DNA of 64,000 bases. Origin: Streptosporangium pseudovulgare. Lineage in GTDB: Bacteria > Actinomycetota > Actinomycetes > Streptosporangiales > Streptosporangiaceae. The stretch spans positions 105,371 to 169,370 of the forward strand of contig NZ_BMQJ01000018.1 in NCBI RefSeq assembly GCF_014648055.1, written 5' to 3'. The notes beneath the pieces were generated by a model. The model was not told where the DNA came from, made no database searches, and saw only the letters and a program-made list of their open reading frames with translations. The translations under genes and the position numbers were made by a program. Below are positions 49,571 through 59,000 of the stretch, piece after piece (the first letter of the stretch is position 1; every line of letters begins with the position of its first letter).

Positions 49571-52500
49571 TCAGCCGAACCATTTCCTGATCTTCGGCAG
49601 CGACCGCGCGGCCCAGGCTCCGGCCGTGCTGCCCGCCGCCGCCCCGAGGTAACCGCCGACCCCGGCGCACGCGGGCCCGCACAGCGCGCCGCCCACCGCC
49701 CCGCCGGCGAGCGCGCCTCCCGCCGTGGCGACACCCCGGACGACGGCCCGCGCGGTCTTCATGGATCCCGACAGGTCGGTACGGCCCTTGTCCTCAGTCC
49801 TCTGCGCCTGATAGTTGTCCCAGCCCGCCAGCGCCACGCCCACGTAGTTGGCGCCCTTGGCGAACTTCGCCAGGCGCAGGGATTTGGTCTGGGCCCGCGT
49901 CATCGACTTCAGCATGGCGCTGCGGTAGTAAGCGGACCAGTAGCGGTGGTTCCCGCCGTTCTTGATGGCCTGCAGTTCGGCGGCGAACCTGCCCCGCTGC
50001 AGCTCCAGTAACTCGTCACCGTAGTTCATCAGGGGGATGGTCTTCCCGCCGTCCAGCATCGTGCTGAGGAAGGTGGTGCCCAGGCTTCCCAGTCCGAGAT
50101 TGGTGAACGCCCGGGGATCGAGGTTGCTGACGGCGGTCTGGCCGTAGCCGGGCGGGGTCTCGTACGGCTGGACCGGGCGCAGCAGGGGCACCATCCTGGC
50201 CCGCGGCGCGGGACGGTATCCGCCGCCTCCCCCTCCCCCGCCGGAGGAGCAGGAGTACAGGATGCCGCAGCCGATGGGGCCGAGGCTGTTGCGCACCTTC
50301 CTGGGGATCTTCGGCCGTGGCGGGTTGAGGATCTGGCACAGCAGCGGCAGCGCCCGGCACAGCGAGGAGCCTCCGCCGCCGCAGTTCCTGCCGGAGTAGT
50401 AGCACTCGGTGTTGCCGCGCAGCGGGCCGTCGAGGCCGGAGGGGTCACTCTGGGTGACCGGCGTGTTGTTGGCGTAGACGTAGCCGTTCCAGCTCTGCGG
50501 GTGGTCGTCGTTGAAGATCGGATCCACGGAGATGAACCGGCCGGTGTCGGGGTCGTAGAGGCGTGCGCCGAGCTGGGTGAGGCCGGTCGGGTCCTGGGTG
50601 CCGCCGACGAAGCCCCTTTCGCCCGGCCAGGCCACGGCTGAGCCGCGCCGTCCGCCGAACGGGGTGAAGCGGCGCACGGTCGTCTGCTGGGTGGCGGCGT
50701 TCACGGCGACCTGGGCGGTGTCCTGGTGGTCGAGTGTCAGGAAGGTGACGCCGGCCGTGGTGCGCATGGCGACGGTCTCGTCGCCGTGGCTGTAGTAGCG
50801 GGTGGCGACCGGGGCACTCGCTCCGGCGTTCAGCCGTAACTCGGTGTTCGGCAGGTAGAGCGTGGTGCCGCCCGGGTCCTTGCGCAGCAGCCGGTTGCCT
50901 TCGGTGTCGTAGACGAAGCTGGTTGTCTTGCCGTTCTCGGTGATCTGGGTCAGCTCGCCCGCGGCACCCCAGCCGAGGGTCTGGACGGCGCCGCCGACGG
51001 CACGGGTGAGGGTGTTGCCGCCTGCGTCGTAGGTGTAGGTGTCGGTCCGGGCGCCGTCGCCGCCGGTCTGGGTGACGCGGTCGAGGTGGTGGCCCTGCCC
51101 GGACGGGGCGTAGGTGTAGGTGCGGACGGTGTCGGCCGCGCCGCCGCTGCCGTGCCGGACCTCGGAGGTGCGGTTGCTGGCCGTGTCATAGCCGAACGAC
51201 TGCCAGTAGGGGGCCGGCCCGCCGACGACGGCGGCGGTGGGGGCGCCTTCGCAGGAGGCGTCGCCTTCGGTCCAGGCCCCGGTGAGGCGCTGCAGATGGT
51301 CGTAGCGGAAGCACTGGTTGTCGGTGCCGCCTCGCGAGGTGTCGGAGATCGCGGTGATCACTCCGGCGTCGTTGTAACGATAGGTGGCGTCGCGGTCGGC
51401 GCCGGTCTGGTTCTCACGCAGCAGGCGGGCGGTCGCCAGACGCTGGGTCCCCCACTCGTAGGTGAAGGTCTGCCAGACGCGTTTGCCGGTGACGCCCAGC
51501 TCGTACAGCAACGGCTTGCCGGTGGGAGAGTAGTCGGTGGCGGCCACGTAGGTGCCGAGATTGCTGGTCAGACGGGTGGGGCGCAGGTAGGAGTCGTAGC
51601 CGCGCACCACCGACTCGGCGGGCAGGCCCCCGGCGGCGGGCAGGCTCTGGCCGGTGACCGTCTCGTCCAGGCCGTAGGAGGTGGTGAAGACGTAGGTGCC
51701 GGCGAGGGGGCCTTCGGCGGCGGGAACGCTGATCGCGGTGGTGTCGGCACGGCCGAGCTGGTCGTAGTGGCGGATCTGGGTGCTGTAGTCGCCGCCGGCC
51801 GTGTGCGTGGTCGAGGTGGCGAGCTTTCCCTTGCCGAAGGGTGCGGTGTCGTAGGTGTAGGAGGTCAACAGGGGACCCGTCGCCGAGCCCTCGCGGGTGG
51901 CGGTCTTGCGGCCGAGCGCGTCATAGGTGGTGAAGATCTTCTTGCCGCGGGCGTCGGTGGCCGAGGTCTCCCGGTCGAGATCGTCGTAGGTGAAGCTGCT
52001 CTGCCCCTTGTCCGGGTCGGTCGTCCTGATCTTGCGGCCGCGCTGGTCGTAGGTGGTGGTCCAGACGGCGCCGGCCGGGCCCGTCACGCTCGCCTGTTCC
52101 CCGGCGGGCGTATAGGTGTAGCGGGTGGCGTCGTAGTCGCCGGTGGGGGTGGAGCCGCGGTACTGGCGGCGTTCGATGACCTGACCGCGGGCGTTGGTGA
52201 TCTCGGTGGTGGGGATGCCGCCCGCGGGCGGGGTGACCGAGACGCGGTTGCCGCCGCCGTAGCCGGTGACCGTACGCCACTTCTCCTGCTCGGGCTGGGA
52301 GCCGTTGCCCACCATGAGGATCTCGGCGGTCTTGCGGCCCAGTCCGTCGTACTGGGTACGTGTCTGCGCTTCGACGTTTCCGGGTGTCAGGACGCCGAAC
52401 AGCTCCGGTTGCGGAGCTCCGGCCGCCGGGTACGGGGCGTAGCTCTTGACCACCTGGCCGCGTTCGTCGTAGAAGGTGTCGGTGATCAGGCGGCCGCCGG

Positions 52501-55500
52501 GGCCGGGCACCTGGGTCTGCCGGGAGCGCAGCCAGCCGTCCAGCAGTTCGATCTCCGAGACGCGCTCGTCGCCGGTGGCGGTCAGCTCGGTCGTGGTGAT
52601 CGCGACGATCTTCCGCTCTTCCACCCGGTAGCCGAAGGCGAAGTTGGGCTGCTGGCCGGAGGCTTTGGAACGGTTGGGCTGCCAGACCTTGCTGAGCCGG
52701 CCCAGCCCGTCGTAGGCCAGGTCGGTGCGGAGCCGGTTCGCTTCGTCGGTTTTGGCGGTGGGTTCGCCCCAGGCCGGGTCGAGTTCCTCGGTCGTCGTCA
52801 GCGGGGTGGCTTCGAGGCCGGGCACCGTCGGCGGTGTCTTGGCGACCTTGGTCGTCAGCCCGCGCGTGTCGGTGTAGACGGTGGTCGAGGTCTGGCCGAG
52901 CGCGTCCTTGACCGCGGTGGGGCGGCCGTAGGAGTCGTAGGTGGTCTGCTTGTCGGTGAGGTAGGTGGCCGTGGTGCCGTCGTGGGCGGCCAGCGCGTCG
53001 GTCTTGGTCACGTTGCCCCGGCTCGGGGCGGCGCCGTAGGCGCCGTTGTCGTAGTAGGTGCGCACGTCGGAGATGACCTGGCGGGACCGGTCAGGGGTGG
53101 CGGTGCAGGCCACCGCGACGGTTTCCACCCGGATGGGGAAGGTCACCATGTGCGCGGTGATGTTGTCGGCGTAGCTGGTGCGGGTGCACTTGTCGTCGTC
53201 GGCGGTGGTGACGTCGCCGAGGTCGTTGACCGTGGTGCCGCGGCCGACACCCGGGCCGGACGGGGCGTAGTCGGCGTCGGTCCTGGTCTCGGTCCAGCCG
53301 CCGCCGTCCTTGGCGGTCCAGGTGCGGGTGATGTCGGTGTTGACCACGTTGGCCGTCACCGTGCCCCAGGAACGGGTCCGCGAGGCGGTCTGCGCCCGCC
53401 ACGGGGTCTTGACGGTCCTGGCGTGGACCTGGCCGCCGGGCCCGGTGTAGTCGACCTTGCGCAGCTCGAATCCGGCCAGCGCGTCGTGGTCGGCATGCGT
53501 GCCGCCTTCCCCGTCGGACACCGTCACCGACTTCTCGCCGCCCGACTTGTTGAGCCGGTCGCCGTCCATGCCGCGCAGGTAGAAGACGTCGCTCTGGGTG
53601 GCGGGGGTGCTGTGGTCGCCGGTCAGGGTTCGCACCTGGCCGTAGCCGCGCCACTGCGACCAGGTCTTGTGCTTCTCCTTGGTGAGCCCGTCGTCGTCGT
53701 CGAAATGCCAGGCGGCGCCGCCCAGGTACTCGTACTTGGTGACCATGTTGGGGGCCAGGCCGGTACGGTCGACCTGGGTCACGCTCGTGACGACGTACTT
53801 GTGGAACCAGTCGGTGATCGGGTCCTCCCGGCCCGGCGGCTGCCAGATCACCGGGAAGCACCGCCTGGTGTTGGTCTCCGGCGTCGGCAGCGCGCCGAGC
53901 GTGCAGTCCGGGTCGCTGTACTTGATGTCGATCTGCCCACCGGACTCGTCGTAGATGGCGCCGAGCCGGTAGCGGATGTAGGCCAGGATGTCATCGCCGG
54001 ACTTGTCCAGCCGGTTGGGCAGTTGCACGTGCGTGAAGGTCACCTTCGGCAGGGTCACCGGCTTCTCGCCCTCGGAGGCGGCATGCCCGGTGTGCTGGAT
54101 CGAGGCCAGCAGCAGGTCCCGCTCGACGTCCGCCAGCCCCCAGGTGTGGTCCATCGACCAGGACTCCACGTCGCGGTAACCCGATCCGTCACCCTTGATG
54201 ACCTGGGTGGTGACTTTCGTCAGCCGCTTACGCGACCAGAATGTGGGCGCCACCGCGCCGTGACCGTCCTTGCACTCCTGGCCGGAGGCGCAGTTCAGAT
54301 CCCACGGCACGTCCCACCAGCGCTGCGGATTGTCGCCGATCTTCGAGGCGGCGCAGTCGAACGACTCATCGGGCAGGCAGCGTTCGGCGGTGCCGAAGAC
54401 CACCCGGGCCGGCGCGGTGGCGAACAGGGCGTCCGAGCGCAGCCCGTAGGAGATGGACTTGAGGTAGCCGCCACGGACGTAGGGGGTTTCGTCGCCGGCC
54501 TTGAGGTTGCGGCCGTAGTGGTTGGTCTCCTTGGCGTAGGCGTAGGTGATGGCGTTGCCGTCACGGTCGACGACGTGGTCCAGATTCCAGCGGTAGGCCT
54601 GCTGACACCAGGAGGCGGCGAATCCGGAGGACTTGTGGCAGGGCTCGCCGTCGTCGTCGCCGAACACCGGGACGGTCCAGGCCGAGGCGGTCTCGGGTCT
54701 GCCGTCGGCCCAGCCCGGCAGCCGGTTGCGGCCGAAGAAGTACTGCACGCCGTCGGTGCCGGTGACCCGCCAGTACTCGCCGTCGTCGTCGCCGTTGACC
54801 GCGCCGGTGAGCTTCTCGAACCTGGTGCCGTCGTCGTTCTTCAGCCGCCAGGTCCCGTCCGTGGCCTTGACCAGCTCACCGGCCCTGCCGTTCCAGGAGA
54901 CGGTGGCGTTGTCGTATCCCCAGCACTGGTCGCCCGGGTGGTTGCCCCAGGAGTCCTTGGGGGCGCCGTCGTCCTCACAGGAGGTGTAGCGGCGTTCGAT
55001 GAAGCCGGGCGACAGCTCGAAACCCTGACCCGCCCAGGACGGCTGGCCGTTGGTGTTGCCGGTCCTGCCGTCCACGCTGCCCGAGGAGTACGTCAGCGCG
55101 ACCTCCGGCTTCAGGTCCCCCGGCACCGGCGGCACCCGCATCGGATAGGTCCAGGTGAACTCCCCGGCGTTGCCGCCGGCCTCCCAGGTGGCCGACGGCG
55201 ACAGCGAACTGGCCTTGTAATCGCCCTGCGACCCCGCCTCGCCGGCGGCGGCCATCAGCACCGCCCCGGACCCCGCCTCGACCTCGGCCGTCAAGGTGGC
55301 GGCCGCCCCGTCGTTCGCGGCGGGCAGCGGTTCAGCCACGCGGCAACCCGGAAGACGCGGGGTCGTCAGCACGCAGGCCGGCAGCCGTACCAGGCGCAGC
55401 CTGCTGCCGTACGCGCCGCCATAGGCCTGGGCGAAGGAGGAGTAGTCGAGGCGCACACCGACGCGGCCCGCCCCGGCGGCGTCCGCGGCGCCTGTGGTGT

Positions 55501-55975
55501 CTGTGGTGTCTGTGGTGTCTGTGGTGTCTGTGGCGGCCACGGTGAGCACGAGCCCGTCCAGGCCCGCCCCGGCGGCGGCGGCCCGGTCGAGCACCGATAC
55601 GCGCACCCTGCCCGCGGGGCGTTGCGCCGCGCGCCGGGCCTGCGCCGGAAGGTCGCGCGCCGGCAGGACCCACACGGGCAGCCGGCCCGCCCGCACCGGC
55701 TCGCCCGTGCCCGGCACATCCACCTCGGCGCTGCCCGCCGCGGGCCAGGCGGCCTTGGGCGGCGATGCCGGCCGGGCCGCCGGATCGGCCGCGCGAGGAA
55801 GAGCCGTCAGGCCTCTCCCCTGAACGGGACGTTCAGTGCGAGCCGATTCGGGGCGTTCGTTGACAGGCAACGGGTCGGCCAACGCCGGAACGCCGGGCAG
55901 GACCCCGGTCAAGCACACCACCGCCGTGCTCAGCACGGACCCGCGCAGTACCGCACGCTTCAGGCTTACCTTCAT
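49571..55975 (-). CDS. Secreted RHS/YD-repeat protein, polymorphic-toxin-like
   Basis: 2,134 residues. Signal peptide (KRAVLRGSVLSTAVVCLTGV, then ALA). A low-complexity Thr/Asp repeat occurs near residue 155. From about 250 there is an SpvB/TcdB-like segment (SSLSPSATWEAGGNAGEFTW, LTYSSGSVDGRTGNTNG, QGFELSPGFIERRYTSC). Many YD repeats follow (RYTYTPAGEQASVTGPAG, SFTYDDLDRETSATDARG, TYDALGRKTATRE), then the RHS core end YDPDTGRFISVDPI (about 1,805) and NGYVYANNTPVTQSDPSGL. The last 290 residues are a variable tip: a Gly/Cys-rich segment, a central helical region and a glycine-zipper-like stretch (GGALAGGAVGGALCGPACAG). I recognise no nuclease or deaminase motif. ATG 55975 has GGAG upstream. 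It is cotranscribed with the LamG gene (80 bp upstream). Confidence 0.88.
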   Translation of the reverse strand: MKVSLKRAVLRGSVLSTAVVCLTGVLPGVPALADPLPVNERPESARTERPVQGRGLTALPRAADPAARPASPPKAAWPAAGSAEVDVPGTGEPVRAGRLPVWVLPARDLPAQARRAAQRPAGRVRVSVLDRAAAAGAGLDGLVLTVAATDTTDTTDTTDTTGAADAAGAGRVGVRLDYSSFAQAYGGAYGSRLRLVRLPACVLTTPRLPGCRVAEPLPAANDGAAATLTAEVEAGSGAVLMAAAGEAGSQGDYKASSLSPSATWEAGGNAGEFTWTYPMRVPPVPGDLKPEVALTYSSGSVDGRTGNTNGQPSWAGQGFELSPGFIERRYTSCEDDGAPKDSWGNHPGDQCWGYDNATVSWNGRAGELVKATDGTWRLKNDDGTRFEKLTGAVNGDDDGEYWRVTGTDGVQYFFGRNRLPGWADGRPETASAWTVPVFGDDDGEPCHKSSGFAASWCQQAYRWNLDHVVDRDGNAITYAYAKETNHYGRNLKAGDETPYVRGGYLKSISYGLRSDALFATAPARVVFGTAERCLPDESFDCAASKIGDNPQRWWDVPWDLNCASGQECKDGHGAVAPTFWSRKRLTKVTTQVIKGDGSGYRDVESWSMDHTWGLADVERDLLLASIQHTGHAASEGEKPVTLPKVTFTHVQLPNRLDKSGDDILAYIRYRLGAIYDESGGQIDIKYSDPDCTLGALPTPETNTRRCFPVIWQPPGREDPITDWFHKYVVTSVTQVDRTGLAPNMVTKYEYLGGAAWHFDDDDGLTKEKHKTWSQWRGYGQVRTLTGDHSTPATQSDVFYLRGMDGDRLNKSGGEKSVTVSDGEGGTHADHDALAGFELRKVDYTGPGGQVHARTVKTPWRAQTASRTRSWGTVTANVVNTDITRTWTAKDGGGWTETRTDADYAPSGPGVGRGTTVNDLGDVTTADDDKCTRTSYADNITAHMVTFPIRVETVAVACTATPDRSRQVISDVRTYYDNGAYGAAPSRGNVTKTDALAAHDGTTATYLTDKQTTYDSYGRPTAVKDALGQTSTTVYTDTRGLTTKVAKTPPTVPGLEATPLTTTEELDPAWGEPTAKTDEANRLRTDLAYDGLGRLSKVWQPNRSKASGQQPNFAFGYRVEERKIVAITTTELTATGDERVSEIELLDGWLRSRQTQVPGPGGRLITDTFYDERGQVVKSYAPYPAAGAPQPELFGVLTPGNVEAQTRTQYDGLGRKTAEILMVGNGSQPEQEKWRTVTGYGGGNRVSVTPPAGGIPTTEITNARGQVIERRQYRGSTPTGDYDATRYTYTPAGEQASVTGPAGAVWTTTYDQRGRKIRTTDPDKGQSSFTYDDLDRETSATDARGKKIFTTYDALGRKTATREGSATGPLLTSYTYDTAPFGKGKLATSTTHTAGGDYSTQIRHYDQLGRADTTAISVPAAEGPLAGTYVFTTSYGLDETVTGQSLPAAGGLPAESVVRGYDSYLRPTRLTSNLGTYVAATDYSPTGKPLLYELGVTGKRVWQTFTYEWGTQRLATARLLRENQTGADRDATYRYNDAGVITAISDTSRGGTDNQCFRYDHLQRLTGAWTEGDASCEGAPTAAVVGGPAPYWQSFGYDTASNRTSEVRHGSGGAADTVRTYTYAPSGQGHHLDRVTQTGGDGARTDTYTYDAGGNTLTRAVGGAVQTLGWGAAGELTQITENGKTTSFVYDTEGNRLLRKDPGGTTLYLPNTELRLNAGASAPVATRYYSHGDETVAMRTTAGVTFLTLDHQDTAQVAVNAATQQTTVRRFTPFGGRRGSAVAWPGERGFVGGTQDPTGLTQLGARLYDPDTGRFISVDPIFNDDHPQSWNGYVYANNTPVTQSDPSGLDGPLRGNTECYYSGRNCGGGGSSLCRALPLLCQILNPPRPKIPRKVRNSLGPIGCGILYSCSSGGGGGGGGYRPAPRARMVPLLRPVQPYETPPGYGQTAVSNLDPRAFTNLGLGSLGTTFLSTMLDGGKTIPLMNYGDELLELQRGRFAAELQAIKNGGNHRYWSAYYRSAMLKSMTRAQTKSLRLAKFAKGANYVGVALAGWDNYQAQRTEDKGRTDLSGSMKTARAVVRGVATAGGALAGGAVGGALCGPACAGVGGYLGAAAGSTAGAWAARSLPKIRKWFG
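55492..55536. repeat. 9-bp tandem repeat inside the RHS gene
   Basis: CTGTGGTGT is repeated four times perfectly (55492-55527) and continued by a degenerate fifth unit. On the coding strand it gives repeated Thr-Thr-Asp. The unit is a multiple of three, so copy-number changes keep the frame. Confidence 0.85.
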
Positions 55976-56055
55976 CACGATCTCCACGGGCCGGGGCAGC
56001 CGACAGGGGGATTCAGCCCGGCCCCCGCACAGGGAGCCGGGCGGCCGACGGGACG

Positions 56056-59000
56056 TCAGGGACCGGCAGCGGTGTCCAGCTCACCGCCGATGGCCAGCAT
56101 CTGGACCTGCTCCTGGGTGAGCGCGCCTTGGTAGGCCCACACATCGTCGATGGCGTCAGGCCAGAACTCGCCGCCGAACCTGCTGCGGCCGACCTGCAGC
56201 CCGCCGTTGGCGGCGTTGAACCCGAACACCTGGTCCTCCTGGGAGACACCGAGGGAGGTCTCCTCAAGCTGGCCGTTGACGTACAGGCTCATCCGGTCGC
56301 GCAGCGCGTCGTAGACGATCGCGACGTGGTCCCAGTCCCACTCGGTGAACGCCGAGTGCCCGGTCTGGCGCAGGTCGCCGGCGAGGGTGGTGTCGGCGTT
56401 GCGCATCTGCAGCTGCCAGCCGCCGGTGTCGGGGTCGGCCGGATCCGGCACATAACGCAGAGCGAAGGCGTTGGCGTTCACCCCGGCCTGGGCGAACACC
56501 GTCCTGGCCGTCTGCGGACGGCCCATGTTGCGCACCCAGCCGGCCACCGTGAAGCTGTCGTCGGCCTGCACCGGCGGGGCGGCCGTCTCGGCGTAGGCGG
56601 TGGTGCCGTTGAGCAGCAGCCCGGCGCTGGAGACGTACCGGAAACCCGCGGCGGGGTCGATGAGCGCACCGCCCTTGAGCGTGAGGCTCTGGGAGCCGGC
56701 GGGTTCACCCCTTCCGTCGGTGTTGAGCTTCCAGCGTCCCTTCACCACGGGGTGCTGGGTGACGAGTTCCTCGGCCTCGACCGCGCCCACGGACCGGTCG
56801 TAGATCCGCACGTCGTCGATCAGACCGGGCCATTGGTCCACGTAGGCGCCCAGCCACTTGCTGCGGCCGATCTGCAGCCCGCCGCCGGCGTGCCAGACCG
56901 CGTCGAGCGGTCCGCTGTCGGTGCCCTGCTCACCGTTGACGTAGATGCGCAGTTTCCTGGTCACCGCGTCGTAGACGCCGACCAGATGCGTCCAGGAACC
57001 GGCGGACGGCGTCGCCTTGGAAACCGCCTGGTACCAGCCGCTCTCGTCGGTGTCGGTCTTGGACTTGGCGAACACCCATTTCTTGATGCCGCCCTCATAC
57101 TTGAGGTAGAAGCCGCTCTTGCGCGAACCGTCCTGCGACACGACCGAGTAGTGCTTGTCGAGCTGGCTCGTCTCCAGGCGCACCCATGCCGACACCGCGA
57201 AGCTCTTGGCGGTGTCCACGACAGGACCGGCCGTGGCCGCGTACCCGGTGGCACCGTCCAGCCGCAGCGCCGTACCGTCCTGTCCGTCCTGCCCGAGGGC
57301 GGCACCGCCCTTCAGCGCGGCCTGGACGGCCGCGGCGGGAATGCTGTAGATCCGGCCGAGTCCGGCCTCCTCATCCATCGGCCAGTACGCCACGAGGCCG
57401 GACGGGTTCCCGCCCGATGTGAGTTGCGGGACCTCCTGGTCCGACAGCGCCCGCTGGTGCAGCCTGACCTCGTCGATGCCGCCGGGCCACCGGTTGACCT
57501 GGGCGTCGTTGTACTTGCTGCGGCCGATCTGCAGGGCGCCCGAGGCCTGCCACGCGCTCACCCCGCTCACCGTGCCCGCGAGCTGCCCGCCCACGTAGAG
57601 GCGCAGCTGACCGGTGGGCTGGTCGTAGACGCCGGTGAGGTGGGTCCACGCTCCCAGCGGGAGAGGGCTGCTCCCTCTGGCGGAACGCCAGACGCCGCCA
57701 CCGTCCCCCGCGGTGTCCGTGCTGGGCATCTTGAACTCCGGTTGCCCGGACGGGTTGATGCCGAGCTGGAATCCGCTCTGGTGCGCTCCGTCCTGGGCCA
57801 GCGCGTTGAACGTCCCAAGAGCTTTCGGTTTGACCCACGCGGAGACGGTGAAGCTTTCCCGCGTGCGTAGCACCGGCAGGTTCGTCTGGGCGTATCCGCT
57901 GGTCCCGTCGAGGGTGAGCGCTGTGCCCGCCTGTCCCGGCTCGCCCAGAGCGGCCCCGCCCCGCACGTAAGCCGCCATGCCCGGGGTCTGGGCCGTCACG
58001 GTCGTCGCGCCGGAGCTCTCATCCAGCGTGAACCGGGCCGTCGCGTCCGCGCCCGCACGGGCCCAGAACTCGTAGGTGGTCGGGGCGCTGTTCTGGTCGG
58101 CCTGGGTGAACGCCTGGACCGTCAGCAGGTTGGGGCCGGAACGGCTCGGCGCCAAGGCGATCTGGCGCGCGGCGCCGCCGGTCGTGGCGACGGTGGTGAG
58201 GGCGGCGCCGTTCAGCTTCAGCTCATAGCGGGCCGCGGCCTTGGCCGGGTCGCTGACGGTGAAGGTGCCCTCGTCGCCGACGCCACCGTGCCAGCTCTGA
58301 TCGCCGGGGTATTCGGACGAGGACACGACGGGCGCGGCCGGTACCGACGGGTCGTAGTAGAAGTAGCAGCCGGTCTGCGCGCCATCGTAACTCCACGGAC
58401 CCCACTGGGCGCCGTCCCAGGCCCGTACACCCCATCCGATGATCTTCTTCTGGGGAATGGTGGAGGGAAGTTTGATCTGGTGCCGGCTGCCCGAGGTCAG
58501 CGCGGGCGTCAGTGCCGAGGTCCATTTGGCACCCCAGTCCGAGCCGTCGGCCTTGTTGGCCCAGTGCAGCGTGAACTGGCCCTGCACCTTCTTGGCATCC
58601 TCGGTGTCCGGGTCCCCCAGATAGGCGTACAGGGTGGACAGATCGTTCACCCATTGGGCCTCGTTCCCAGGCACGCACTTGGTACCGGGGCTGGCGAACA
58701 TCGACCCGGTGTTGGGCTGGTACGGCGGCCGGTTGTACTGGATGCGCAGGTAGGCGTCGTCGGCGAACCGCTTCCACCACGCCATCGAGCTCTCGCTGTA
58801 GGCCTTCAGCCCGAACGTGATGGTCGAGTATCCCTTGTCCACCGCGCTTTGCACATGGGAGCGGAGCTTGGCCCCGCCGAACTCGACCGGCGCGCGTGAG
58901 CAGTAGGCCACATCACGCGAGGTGAGATGTTCCAGCCAGGCGTCCTTGGTGTTGTTCCACGTCGCCGCCGAGGTCAGCGCACTGGCCCGCCACAACTGCA

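Noticed and set aside
55492..55536. 9-bp repeats as a regulator binding array
   Set aside because: They lie inside the RHS coding sequence and encode a Thr-Asp run in frame; no promoter context.
51086..56134. 1,682-codon open frame on the plus strand opposite the RHS gene
   Set aside because: The RHS protein on the other strand has clear YD repeats and a signal peptide; the opposite frame is low-complexity Gly/Val/Arg sequence.
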